Of a stretch of 64,000 bases of DNA, positions 1-12,743 are shown one piece after another. The stretch is from Magnolia sinica (Eukaryota > Streptophyta > Magnoliopsida > Magnoliales > Magnoliaceae): assembly GCF_029962835.1 (NCBI RefSeq), contig NC_080578.1:49779001-49843000 (forward strand), in the 5' to 3' direction. Position 1 is the stretch's first letter. Each line of letters starts with the position of its first letter. The notes beneath the pieces are model-generated. The model was given only the letters and a program-made list of their open reading frames with translations, ran no database searches and was not told where the DNA came from. Made by a program: the position numbers and the translations under genes.

Positions 1-2631
1 TCTGGTGGGTGTGAAACACCGCCCCGAAACGTGGGAGTGAGTGATCAACTCGGTGGAACAATAAGGCCTTTGGTTAACATGCTATCGCTTCAATCAAACA
101 AGAATGATAAAGCGAGACAATTAAATAAATCCTAAGTACTCTTGTTAATGCAAGTATGAATGCAATATGATGCGTGCCCTCACGCGTACACCCTCGGCGT
201 CTTCATCTTACGTTACGCATGACATCGCCTCAAAGTGCGCCACATCTACAAAGCACATGCAAATGCGGTGCATGGATATGATTACCAAGTTGTTATTAGT
301 CCAATTCATACAGCGAGATTGGGAAGCTAAGATACCTTCCTCATATCATCATCCAAACAGTGATCCATACTAGGGTCGTCAATCCTAGACATCTCATACG
401 ATCATATAGTTGAGGTCGTAGCAAAGGGCTCGTCACCAATCAATGCACGCCTTTCATGCCCTTACTACCACGAGATCGGCTCGTCACCTCCTTGCGGTAT
501 CCGGTATGCTCGAGGTCACTACAAAGGGCTCGTCACCAATCAATGTAGGCCGACAAAGACGAATATAGTGTCCCATACCACCATAATCGGCTCACGAGTT
601 TAGTTGCTCACTTTGGTCACTACGGGAGGCTCGTCACCCGGCGTAGGCCGACGGCTCGACCACGGTGTCCCATACCACCATGTCCGGCTCATGAGTCTTA
701 GCGGATCGGGTACCATGGTTATTAGGATTTCACTGGTAAGTTCGGTACCCTAGATTCAAGCAGAGTAGCGTCCATACATGGTTAACATACATCGGACAAT
801 CGGGTTAGTTGACGAACTCGACTAGCACGAGCGCACGTTGAATTGAGCGACATAGAGTGCGCAAACACTCCGCGTGGCCAAACCACTGCCGCCAACTCTA
901 ATACGACCCGGGTTCGTCTAATGCGTCTCACGTGGCGAAAGCAATCTCAACCACGACCAAAGGGTCAATTACCGATTTCTTGGACTAAGGCATAGTCCCA
1001 AACATCCTACACTACGACAGATATTCATATGGAATGTAAAACAGTAATGGAACAATAACTCAAATCATGTTACATACACATCGAATAATATCAACTTAAC
1101 ATAAATGTAAGCATAGGAGATGCTTGAATTTAAATAACTTGGAATGTAAATGCATAAGGAAATCATGCGCATCCATAGAAGTATTGAGAACCACTTCTCA
1201 ACGCCTGCATTTAGTGTAATCAATTACACTTAGGTCATTCATGCATTTCTACAAACACTTAGCATACAAGGAATAACATACATGACGTATGTTGGAATAC
1301 ATGCACTTAGACAATTCCTTTACCAAGGAGTTGTCATACATGCATCTAGCATACATACATGACCAATAATCATGGCAAGCACAAGTGCGTATTTTATACG
1401 TATACGGTACTTTATAAATACACATAGAATACACAAATCTCAATATAGCACATGCATATCGGAAAGCAATGCAAACATAACATTTGACATGTGAAATCTC
1501 ATCCATAACAAGAATAAATCACTAACCGGGATTGAAAGCCTTGAAAACCATAACCTATACACTTAAAGTCCGCACCTTAAGCAAAGAAAGAACCGAACTG
1601 ATTTAGACGAGTTGTCTTCGTCAACGGCGCAAGAATACCCTAAAATAAGGATAGAAATGAGATACAACAACACCAAGTCTAATCTAAGCTCTAACACGGG
1701 TTAGGGTTAGGTTAACTTACCCCAAAGGAACTCAGAACCGTCAGAAGAACGATTCAAAGTGAAGGTTCAAAGGTGAAGAAGAACAAGGAAGAATCAAGAT
1801 GATTCACCAACCAATCTCTCTCACTAACTCTCTCTTTTCCACTCTCTCCAAGCTAGGGTTAGAGAAAATTCGTATGGAAATGAGAGCTAGGGTTTAAGGA
1901 CTATATATAGGCCTTAAAATGATGGAAATAACCCCAGGGTCAAGGTATACTTAGGTAATAACCAAAGTACGCCTTTCTCGATCAACGAAGCACTTGGTGG
2001 GCCTATAACCACGAAAGGTCGGACTTAAGCTCACCGACCATGGATCTAGGTCGGCTGAGTTTTCGTACCGACCGCTCTTCAGCGGTGGCGGACCACACTC
2101 AATTCAACGGTCACGGAAACTCGATCAGAATGTCCACAAGCACTAGGATATGCATGGGCCACCCTGATTCGAGGGTGAAATTGGGTCGAAATCCAACGGT
2201 GAGATAGCTTAAAATCGTCGCATAAGCGACACGACTCAGATTTCATAAAAAGCTTATTAAATTCCAACCGTTCTCACACTCTTCACTCCGAACTCAATCA
2301 AATCGACCCAGAACATCAGATCGACTTGATTTTTGAGGTGAAGACCAAGCCCAACTCAGTGACCGCAACAGCCTAAGATCATCGCCATCGGACTTTCGAT
2401 GCGCGGTCTAGGTCCGATCCAGATCTTCCAAAAAATCCCCAGAACGACTGGATTTAGCGATGGATCCCAGATTTCAGAGTGATGTAGCGCTCACTAATCT
2501 GCACGTTTAGAGCCATGCAGATACAATTTAAAGTGATTGATGCGAATTTCACAAGCAATCAAGTAGAGCGCTAATTACCCCAAAAACAACTACTTAAGGA
2601 AAGATTAGCACAAAATTCCAAGGTCGTTACA
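1..2631 (-). repeat. Family-A Gypsy-type LTR, truncated by window edge
   Basis: Aligns by eye over its whole length with the solo LTR at 52860-55953 and, in reverse, with 38260-41377. About 440 bp of its left end lie outside the window. The right border is ...GGTCGTTACA followed by CCTGG, and the interrupted family-B sequence resumes there (compare TCCTGGCTATTG near 8935). The true LTR therefore reads on the minus strand, from TGTAACGACC to a GGGCGTTACA-like end. Whether this is a solo LTR or one end of a complete element cannot be told from the window. Confidence 0.85.
1901..1910 (-). promoter_or_regulatory. Putative LTR TATA box
   Basis: CTATATATAG sits just upstream (minus-strand sense) of a TTAAACCCTAGCTCTC leader and a pyrimidine-rich stretch. 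The equivalent position in the other family-A LTRs also has a TATA-like box (39011, 55212). Position and conservation suggest the LTR promoter; activity is not shown. Confidence 0.45.
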
Positions 2632-3420
2632 CCTGGCCATTGTGAAAGTACTTGTAACTAATAGTTGCGCACCACTAGCCCGAGTGGATAGTGAATAAAT
2701 AAATGAATGAGTATGCAACTCCTGCTCAATAAGTCCACATATCAGTACTGTACATTTCTAGAATCATCACTGGGGCCTAGTACGCTCTACGTCAGCTTGT
2801 CACCCCATCAAGTGCACAATACAACTGGGTAAGTGGAAGAGACCTCACTACCCACCTACCAATATCGGCCCGACTCATCGATAGCAGACCCATTTAGGAG
2901 ATGGTCCGACTCAGCCTAGCTATGCCTACTCCCTCAGGTTAGTAAGGCCACACCCCCTCCTAACCAACCATGACATAGTGGGAGACGTGGCCTACTGGTA
3001 TACAGCCCTCATATGCTCATATATATCTACTCAGTCTAGACGTTGGGGTATCCTCTGGTAGCAAGAGGGTTTAAAGATTTTTACCCAAGGCCATCTGTGG
3101 TAGCCCGATGCTAATAACATATTTTCGGTGTCCCATCTGGCCATTTACGATATGCCTATGGAGGCTACAGTCCTGATGTCACTAGGGCGTACAGTAATCA
3201 CAACACACAATGCAAAATGCATGAGTCATATAATCTAGTCATGCATCAATCTTGCACATACCATGCGCTCATATGGGATAACTTCACCTATCAGGGGGTC
3301 CTATAAACCACCTGCACTATGGCCTATGCAATGGTTAATCACATCTCATAACAAACATGCAGATAATGCATATGTGTATGTATCATGATCCTATGCTGTC
3401 ACATACTCATAATCGATATC

Positions 3421-3970
3421 AATAATTGGCCTCGACAATCAGCCTCGACAATGTGGACATTTAACCAACATTGCCCCCAAGGAATGGCCTACATAGAGCC
3501 TAACGTATAGTGGACCATTGGCCTCACAAAGGTCCTAATTTACAACACCATGGGCCCCACTCAAGGGCTTAATACACATCACGATGGGCTTCTCCAATGG
3601 TCCCAATATACATCACAATGCACTCCATCGTTTGGCCCTCAACTGCATCGCAATGGGCCTCATCACCTAAGCTTAATATACATCACAATGGGCCTTCAGC
3701 ACGGGCTGAATACACATCACAATGGGCCTCAAATATGGGCCGCATATACATCACATTGGGTCTCGTCAATTAGCCTTGGTGGTCGGCCTCGACAGTCAAA
3801 ATTGGCCTCGATAATCGAACTCAGCCTTGACAATTAGAATCGGCCTCGATAATCGAAATTGGAATTGGCCTCAACAATCGACCTCGACAATCGGAATCGG
3901 CCTCAATAATCGGAATCGGCCTCAACAATCAGAATCGACCTCAATAATTAGAATCGGCCTAACAAAGGGT
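3421..3970. repeat. Degenerate short repeats of the CGACAATCGGCCT type
   Basis: Clusters at 3421-3455 and 3770-3970 repeat units such as CGGCCTCGACAATCGGAAT, about 18-24 bp each, with much variation. The same motif recurs at 33600-33650 and, diverged, at 35945-36060 in the other B LTRs, so it is a built-in LTR array. Confidence 0.7.
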
Positions 3971-4830
3971 CTAAGGGAAGGTTACAATTTGGACATTTAA
4001 CCATCATTGCCCATCAATGTGGACATTTAACCAATATTGCTCCCAAGCAGTGGCCCACATAGAGCCAAACATAAAGTGGGCCTATGGCCTCACACAAAGG
4101 CCTAATATATATCGCAATGAGCCTTATACAAGGGCTACATACACATCACTAAGGGCTGCATCACATGGTCCTAACTCACGTCACAGTGGGCCGCATCACA
4201 TGGGCCTAATACGCATCATGATGGGTCACAACCCATGGGCCTCAAATACAACAAGTGGGCCGCACTAATGGACCTCATACACAACAGGTGGGCCCTACTC
4301 ATGGCCTCAAATACATAACATGTGGGCCCTAAACATAAGTCTCGTATGCATCAAATAGGCCACGTATCTGGGTCTCGAATACATCAAATGGGCCATGCGT
4401 CATGGGCCTAATACACGTCACAATGGGCCACACGATAAGGGCCTAATACACATCATAATGGGCCTCACATAAAAAGTCTAATGTACACCACAATGGGCCT
4501 TACTTAAGGGCCATAAATACATCATGTCTGGCCTCACTCATGGGCCTCGAATACATCACAATGGGCCTTGCCCATAGGCCCATGCATACGTCTCAATGGG
4601 CCTTGCCCATGGGCCTCGAATAATCACAATGGGCCTTGCCCATGGGCCTAATACATATCATAATGGGCCTCGTACACAATAGGTTGGGCCTCATCATATG
4701 GGCTTCAAATACACAACAGGTGGGCCCTACACATGGGCATATATACATCATAGGTGGGCCCTGCACATGGACCTCAAATATACATCATGATGGGCCTCAT
4801 GGATGGACCGCACCAATGGGCCTCAAGTGG
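3540..4830. repeat. Long degenerate array of GGGCCTAATACACATCACAAT units
   Basis: About thirty loosely spaced copies of ATGGGCCTxxAATACATCACAATGGGCC-like units, roughly 35-45 bp each. The shorter counterpart in LTR copy 3 is 36180-36400. The array accounts for several spurious open frames on both strands. Confidence 0.75.
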
Positions 4831-5644
4831 GCTTGGACCACACTAAAAATCATTTCAATAGTTGCAGGTGTAACATGCGTGTCATTGTACACTATCATTC
4901 TATGGGGCACATGGCACTAATGATGATCAATACTGTCCAAACATTGTCCAAGTAAATCAGCACCGTCCAACACTGTCTGGATGATGTGAATGAAACAAAT
5001 ACATCTTGGTGTGGTCCATACCAGCAACACAAGTGGACGACTTGCATATACAACACATCATGGAGGGGCCCACATGAGTGGACAGTGTGGATGAAATGGA
5101 TGGGCGGTGTGTATAAGACCGTACATTAGGGTGCATCCCACCATCAGATGGTTGGGATATAAACCATACATCACAGTGCACCCCACACCTGCATGGTCCA
5201 AATGGACGGTGTGGGGTAGAATAAATACATCAAGGTGGGTCTCAGCCCCACACATGCCACATGTGTGAGGTGGCCCCTCATCCAAACAAATGGATGGTGG
5301 AGAAAACATGTCCATCATGGTGGCTTGCAAGCATTGTCTAGATGGATGGTGTGTGTAAGACACATGCATCTTGGTGGCCCTCATAGGTTGTTGACGTAAT
5401 CTAGTGGTGGGACCCACCATCCTAGCCAATGAACGGCTGGATGAAACCATCCTCATGGTGCGTCCCACCATCGGACAACTGGTATGGATGAGGCGCATAC
5501 CTGATGGGACCACGAAACTTGCTGACATTACCCCAGCAACCACATGCTGCTGGGGCTCACAGAGATGAATGGGCAGTGTGGATTCATCCCAGCTCATAGC
5601 AGCTGATGTAGGTATGGTGGGCCCCACGTGGGAGTGGCCCACCA

Positions 5645-6210
5645 TCACATTTATTTAAATATAATATAATATATTATATAATATTATATATTATACATAA
5701 ATACATAAAAAATGGCAGGAGGCTACCCAGAACCCACCGTCCAGATGAATCTGGATGGTGCAGATTTACATATTAAAGGTGGGTCCCATGTGGAAGTGGC
5801 CCACCATAGCATGTGATAATATAATATATTATATTATATTATACAACATTATATATATATATATATATGTATACGTGTGTGTGTGTGAGAGAGGGAGAGA
5901 GGACAGCGTCTAGACCCTCTGGACGCTGGATGGACGGCTGGATGGAAGAAGCACATCCATGATGGTAGGCCCCACAAGAATGGATGGTCTGGATGACCCC
6001 ATGCCACACAGTGGCCCCACGTCCAGTGGGCCACACTGTGGAACAAGCTTTGTGTTTCCCTTCATCCAGGCCTGTCCAAATGAGCTACCAGGTGGGCCCA
6101 CTCGGTGGACGGCATGGGTGAAATACTTACTTCATGGTGGGCCACACACACACACACACACACCTTCCATATAAGAGAGAGGGAGAGAGAGGGAGAGAGA
6201 GAAACGGTGA
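5645..6210. repeat. AT-rich tracts and simple repeats
   Basis: Alternating TA-rich tracts at 5645-5700 and 5815-5870, a GT/GA run near 5874-5900, an AC run near 6148-6163 and a GA-rich run near 6173-6205. LTR copy 3 has matching TA-rich tracts at about 37000-37035 and 37430-37456. Confidence 0.8.
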
Positions 6211-6992
6211 GATGGAGGGACCCCGCCACTATGGGCCCCTCTCTTATACAATGCATACATCAAGTGGGTCTCGTAACAAGTGGGCCTTAATTTTTTTTTT
6301 TAAAGTAAAAATGTGTGTCCAAGATCACCCACCGTCTTCTTCTTCTCGACTCCTAGGAAAGGTAGTCTCCTTGGCTTCAATCTTAACGGAAGATGATGAA
6401 GTTTTGATGGTTGAGATGGGAGATGAGAGGGTAAGAAGTGGGCCATACTAAATCTTCTCCATGAGAGCTTGGGAAGTTCATACATTGGGGCTTGGGTTGC
6501 TTGGGAGTGAAGAGAGAAATGAGAGGGAGAGAGAAGTGATGGGTGAAAAGGGATGGGATGGGTAATAGGTGTAAGGAAGGGATGGGTGGAAGAGAGATTT
6601 GACTTTGGGAATGGGAGGAAGATGGGTTGCTTGTACTTGACTTGTACTTGTGATATGGTGTGTACTTGGTTGAAGTGATTGATTGATTGATTGATGTGAC
6701 ATATTTGGGTAGAGATTCTCTCGAAATTCGCAACGCACGACATTTTCTTCTAAATGAACGCGGGCACACATCTTTTAGCCGGGGTATCGGATCAATGCGC
6801 GAGTCATGATATTGGAACCGCATCAATGGCGCGGTCGCTAGGGTACAAGTTTCGGGTCGAGCCGACTTCGATTTGCAAGACTCATCTTAGGATCATGCGC
6901 AAATGCAGATTACAAGTCAAGGGTTGCCGAAATTCGACAGGGAGGACCACAAAAGCCTATGGAATGGTATGGTCTAGGATACGGGTCTCACA

Positions 6993-8001
6993 ACTCTCCC
7001 CACCTAATAAAAATTTCATCTTCAAAATTTACTAACGTCACAAATAGACATAACTTATAAAAGAGGAAAAATTATTTCACTATGAAAAATCAGAAACATA
7101 ACATACGAGTGCAGTCAAATAACAAGGAGACGGGGATAACACTCGCGAATCTCAGCCTCTTGCTTTCAGGACGTCTCTTCCATGAGCAGTCTAGCAAGAT
7201 GATGCAGGGGCTAAGTTGCATGAATCATCGACGACTCCTCCTGATGCCTGAGGATCCTGCTGCTTTTGCTGCCTCTGCTTGGGTCTCGGCGGTAAATACT
7301 ATCATCGTTGCTGCTGCTGCTAAGGACGGGGGAAATCGCTCCTACAATGCCCTATCCCACAGCATCCAAAGCAAGTACCTGTGAACTGATATAGAGGTGG
7401 TGTTAGATGTACTATTGGTGCCCTTGGCTACTGCTGTTATGGTCGGGGGCACTCTCACCTACGGTGTCCTATCCCACTGTATCCATAACAGGCACTAGAA
7501 AGTTGCCTCAGAGGTGGTGCTGAAGGACCTGCTAGTGCTCTAGCGGCTTGGTAGGTTGCGCATCTCCGGTGCTGTCGATGCTGTCGAGAGCTACTGGAGG
7601 GCGCCCACCTCTTTCGGCATTCTCTCTGAAAAATGGTGGTTATTGCTTGTAATATCAGCTGCAGCTGGTCTGCACCCACGAACACGGTTGGTGCTATGCT
7701 AGACTCGAACGAGGGTGCAGAAGTCTCATGTGGGGGAACAGGAATCTCAGGCGGGGAAACAGAAGTCGCTAGGGTTACTTTCTTGGGTGCCATATCCTAC
7801 ACAAAGGAACAAGGGCCTATTACCCATGAACACTCTCGAATGCATACACGATGGGGAGCTATATCAGGAAGTTTCTAAGTTATTCAAACTCGGGGATCTA
7901 ATCATTTTAAGTTCTCAATAATCATAGAGTACAGGATAACTATCAACAGATGTGTGATGTTATCCTTAGGTATTACCAAGTTATGCTCTGATTCCAACTT
8001 C
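6993..8001 (-). mobile_element. Family-B internal region 1 (gag remnant only)
   Basis: Lies between LTR copies 1 and 2. The minus-strand purine tract sits at about 6993-7010, and the complement of a Met-tRNA primer site (GCTCTGATTCCA) at 7985-7996. On the minus strand, 7793-7455 is an open frame starting MAPKK and rich in Pro/Ser, like the N-terminal end of Gypsy gag proteins. No protease, RT, RNase H or integrase is seen, and 1 kb could not hold them. The element is a fossil and must have depended on a relative for movement. Confidence 0.6.
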
Positions 8002-9612
8002 TGTCACGCGCCAAACTCGGAAACTGAGCTCACAAAATTTTCGATCGCCGAATTCGGTGCCAACAGCCTCCATGGTACCCCATTCTTGGCTCCCAGTGCG
8101 CATACGCAAGATTCCGATCCTGGGATCCTACAAGGAGGATTTTCAAAAGTACATTTGTCTCAAAAGAAGCATAACCACAAGTTTACCCAAATCACAAAGG
8201 CAACATCATCTCACATATCCACTAATATAAACATTTGAATACAATGCTGAAAGGGAAATACATATATCAAAAATCAAAGCTCCAGAAGTCAGCTGCACGC
8301 TCCAAGCTCGACGCTACTATAACCTAAAGCCACTTGCATGCATCTATCGTGCATAAGCTTATAGAAAGCTTAGAGGGTGGTGTAAGTGTGTGCACAAGAT
8401 AAGTGCCAAGTATATAATACAATGCCATAAATCAAATAATATCAGAAATACTGTCAAGATCATGAATCATACGATATCAGAGTAAGTGGAAATACTGATA
8501 ATTTCATAAGTATCATCAGCCTTATTTAGGCTATGCGATGCAAAAACATAATAAGCTAATATCATAAACTGAGGAAGCAATGTAGATCAATTATGCAGTA
8601 TGGAAACATAGTAGGATAAATATCATATACTAAGAATGCAACGAAATATGCAAATCCTGATGAGTACACGAATATCATTAGCTGTATCTAAGCCATATAA
8701 ATGCAGAAACATGGTAACCCAAAATGCTTAAATGTCATGGATGCAATGCAATATACGATGTGAATGGAATGACCATGCTAGAGTGTAAAGTCAGGATTTA
8801 CTACATAATATCGCAGGCTACGGGGTTCACCACAAGAGACTTCTATCTAAACCAGTCCCATACCTAAATTTGGATAGTCAGACTCAATGTGGTAAACTCC
8901 TGATCTCAACTTAATCGCGCACCCCAACCGAAGTCCTGGCTATTGTGAAAGTACACGTAACAAATAGTTGCGCACCACCAGCCTAAGTGGATAGTGAATG
9001 AATGAATGAGTATGCAAATCCTACTCAATAAGTCCACATATCAATACTGTACATCTTTGGGATCATCACCGGGGTCTGGTACACTCTATGCTAGCTTGTT
9101 GCTCCATCAAGCGTACAATACAACTGGGTAAGTGGAAGAGACCTCACTACCCACCTACTAATATCCGTCTAGCTCGTCGATAGTGGACCCATTTAGGAGC
9201 TGGTCAGACTCAGTCTAGCTATGCCTACTCCCTCAAACAGGTAAGGCCACACCCCTCCCAACCGACCACGACATAGTGGGAGATGTGGCCTACTGGTATA
9301 CGACCCTCATGCACTCAATATATCCACTCGGTCTAGACATTGGGGAGTCCTCTGGTACCAAGAGGGTTTAGGAATTTTTACTCAGGGCCACCTATGGCAT
9401 CCCAATGCTAATAACATATTTCTAGTGTCCTATCTGGCCATCCACGATATGCCTGTGGAGGCTACGACCCTGATGTCATTCGGGCATACAGTACTCATAA
9501 CACACAATGCAAAATGCATGAGTCATACAATCTAGTCATGTATCAATCATATGGGATAACTCCGCCTATTAGGGAGTCTCATAAACTACCTGCACTATGG
9601 CCTATGCAATGG
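8002..9612 (-). repeat. Family-B LTR copy 2, left segment
   Basis: Starts TGTCACGCGCC next to the primer-site complement and runs to AATGG at 9608-9612, where the chromovirus entered. Continues at 33529. Matches 34338-35880 of LTR copy 3. Confidence 0.75.
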
Positions 9613-12600
9613 TGTAACGCCTCAAAAATCGGGGGTCAAGCAAAGCTTAACTCTGAGTTCCAATGCATCACTTATGCAACATAGATAATGATGATTAAAT
9701 GTTGTCCATATTAGTTCATTAAACATGAGTGGGATTACACCTAAACAACATATCATACTCCAGAGTTACTTAAATTGGGCAAGCGGAAGACTGAGATGTA
9801 CATACAAGGCATGTAAGTGTTTATCGTTCCCAAGAGTATAAGTATGTTACCAGGCTAAATAAATACAAGTGTTTGTTCCAAAATTTACAAAATATCAAAA
9901 TTTAACTATCCAACTAATCCATGTAACCCTTTAATCCCGACGAATCAGAAAAAGGTCTATAGAGAACCGCCTGATAGCTAAATATAGGAGGATTCCTCCT
10001 CATCCATGAAGTCTGGCTCCGTCACATAAGCAACATCACAACCTACATCTAAATCAGAGTCTGGTTGGTGTTTTAAAACACCGTCCCAGAGTGGGAGTGA
10101 GTAATCAACTCAGTGGTACTATAAGGTAAAGGTTAACATGTTATCAATTTAGTCAAGCAGTAATAATAAAGTAATACAATAATTATATCTTAAGTACTCT
10201 TGTTAATGCAAGAATAATATGTGTAATGATGCATGCCCTCACCTACACTCCCTCAACGACTTTATCTCATGGTCGCGCATGACAAACTCCCTAAACATGC
10301 ACTTCCTCGCCAAAGCATATGCAATGCGGTGCATGATCGTGTTAGCCAAGTAATTTATTAGGCTTATTCATACAGCAGATTCGAGAAGCTAAGGTACCTC
10401 CCTTTATATCACATACCAAAACAATGATCCATCTAGGGTCGTCAATCCTAGTTAATCACATATGATAGGCAAGTTGTAGGGCATCACCCCTGATGAAAAG
10501 TAGTGGATAGGTAAGTTCACGAGTTCACACTCGAGGTCATTACGGAGAGGTTCGTCACCTCACCGTAGGCCTAAATTTATACTCAAGGTCACTACAGGAG
10601 TCTCGTCACTTGAATGTAGGTCGATAGCTAAAATACAGTATCCCATACACCACCATATTTAGTTCACGAATTTAGGTTGCTCACTGGTCACTACGGGGAG
10701 GCTCGTCACCTTAGCGTAGGCCGATAGCTCAACCACGGTGTCCCATACACCCCCATGTCCAGCTCATGAGTCTTAGCGGATCTTGGTACCATGGTCAAAC
10801 AGGCTTTACATTGGTAAGTGGTACCTTAGATTCAAGCAACAATGTCCATATTTGGTAAACACACAATAGGCCAATCGGGTTATTTAACAAGTGTGATTGG
10901 AACGAGCGCACGTTGAATTGATCAACATGGAATGCATGAGCACTCCACGTGGTCTAACCACTATCGACAATCAGCGTACGACTCAGATTCATCGAACGTG
11001 CCTAATGTGGCGAAACGAAATTGGCAACTCAATCAAGAATCATTACCGATTGCCTGGACTACATAGTAATTCCAAACATACTCAATTGAAATATAAATCT
11101 CATTTGAGTATTTTATCAAACACATTAGACAAGTTAACATACATATGCATTTCATTCATAAGTCATATAGTGACAATTTACAATACATGAAGAAAAACTA
11201 TTCCTATGACTAAGGAAACTAAGAATCCTGTCTCAATACACTTAATAAGTACAATCCATCAATAAAATCTCATTCAGACATTTTATCAAACACTTAGACT
11301 ACATATTAATATATACATAAACTAAATTAGCTATAGCAGATATTAAGGTAGATCCTTTCATAAAGGGGTTGTCATATGTACAACAAAAAAATATTCCAGA
11401 TTAATAATGATGGAAAGCATAAATCATAATAACAATTTCATTCAATCATTTCAACAAACACATATAATGCATTTTATATTCACATAGTACACACACATGT
11501 ATAGTTTATCAAATATATCATAACCAAGATCATATGGCAGCAATCAAGTCAGACATAAATTATTGCTAACATTGAAAGCCTTGAAAACCATAACCTAAAT
11601 ATTTATAGTCCGCACCTTTCGTTGGATTGCTCATTACGAATTCGGTTCATACACTATGCTTCCGTCTATAGGACAACGACTACCTAAATCATGAAATAGG
11701 TTAGCTATTACATTAATTACTCTATTTGGATTCCTAAAACGAGATTAAGGTTAGGATTTCTTACCCAAATTGTATTTGGAATCGACGGTGTAGCGATGGT
11801 GGGGAGGTGATTCAGTACGTGGAGTGGTGGGAGTGAATGCCATCAACAATCCACGGATCTCTTTCTCTTCTCCTCACTCTTTTCTTCTCTTTTCACTCTT
11901 TTCTCTCCTAGGGTTAGAGAATTCGTATAGAATGAGAGAGGGGTGGTTTAAGGGCATTATATAGGCCCATAACTGATGTCAATGGCCCTACGGCCATGGT
12001 ATACTTAGGTTGTAGCCAAGGAGTGTCTGTTTCGGACAAATGGGACTCATCTGAAGGCCCATTTCTCACCTAAGTTATGGAGTAAATTCCCTGACCATGA
12101 ATCTAAGCCAGGTTATGTTTTCGATCCGATCAGATTTGTGGATCGACCATGGAGGACTTGCTTCAGTTCAACGGTCATCGTCACTCAATAAGGACCACAA
12201 GTATACTGACTTGTTCAGGGAAATTTTCCTGATCCAAGGGTATAGTTTGGTCAGAAACTGACAGTCTGAAATCTTCAATTTCACTCACAAGTGAATGGTT
12301 CAATTCACTTAAGTTTGAGTTCATTTCCTAAAGATATCCGCGTTTCTCACACACTTTACTTCAGGCTCAAGTTGTGCATTTCTAGATACTATTTGGGTTT
12401 GATTCCTGCGATGCTTGTCAAGCCCAGTATGGCGATCATAACCTTATAGTTTCACGGAAATCAAACTTTCGATGCACAGTCCAGGTCCGATACGGAGTTT
12501 TAATGTGCTCCCGAGAGCAACGTGGTTTTGAGATTGCTCCTAGGTTTTTAGGTAATGTTAAGTTAGCGATTCTAATGGTTTTGGGTCTTGCGATCCATAC

Positions 12601-12743
12601 AGATAGTGGTTCAAGATAATTCATCGATTAATTTAACTTAGTACTTAACTAATTTTCGTTTAATTTCTAAGGGATTCAGTTATTAAGGATTTCTGCTTGA
12701 GGTAGTACGTTGGTCTTTGTACAGATTTTTCCGAAACGTTACA
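9613..12743 (-). repeat. Chromovirus 3' LTR
   Basis: 3131 bp, TG...CA ends in plus orientation, directly abutting the polypurine-tract complement at 12746. Pairs with 30441-33523. Structurally similar to the family-A LTRs (shared GTGGGAGTGAGT, CACTACGG.GAGGCTCGTCACC and ACCATGTCCGGCTCATGAGTC-like blocks), so family A and this element belong to one wider lineage. Confidence 0.9.
11955..11964 (-). promoter_or_regulatory. Putative LTR TATA box
   Basis: On the minus strand the sequence reads CTATATAATG, followed by a CCCTTAAACC leader and a TCTCTC-rich stretch. It is conserved at 32735-32744 in the partner LTR and in position with the family-A LTRs. Confidence 0.45.

Larger units (their letters stand above)
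2637..6992 (-). repeat. Family-B LTR copy 1 (right part)
   Basis: Matches 35160-38210 and, in part, 8940-9612 plus 33529-33938. Contains the arrays listed separately (3421-3970, 3540-4830), AT-rich and microsatellite stretches (about 5645-5700, 5815-5890, 6146-6205), then a segment ending in GGGTCTCACA, the LTR start on the minus strand. Open frames here, including one of 196 codons at 5058-5648, lie in repeated GGGCCCAC/CCATCATG sequence and are judged non-coding. Confidence 0.7.

Noticed and set aside
5058-5648. 196-codon open frame on the minus strand
   Set aside because: Lies in GGGCCCAC/CATCATGG repeat-rich LTR sequence, has no recognisable domain, and the corresponding LTR copy 3 does not keep it.
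6300-6826. Overlapping 147-codon minus-strand frames rich in Ser/Pro/His
   Set aside because: Compositional product of GA-rich DNA near the family-B LTR start, with three frames open at once.
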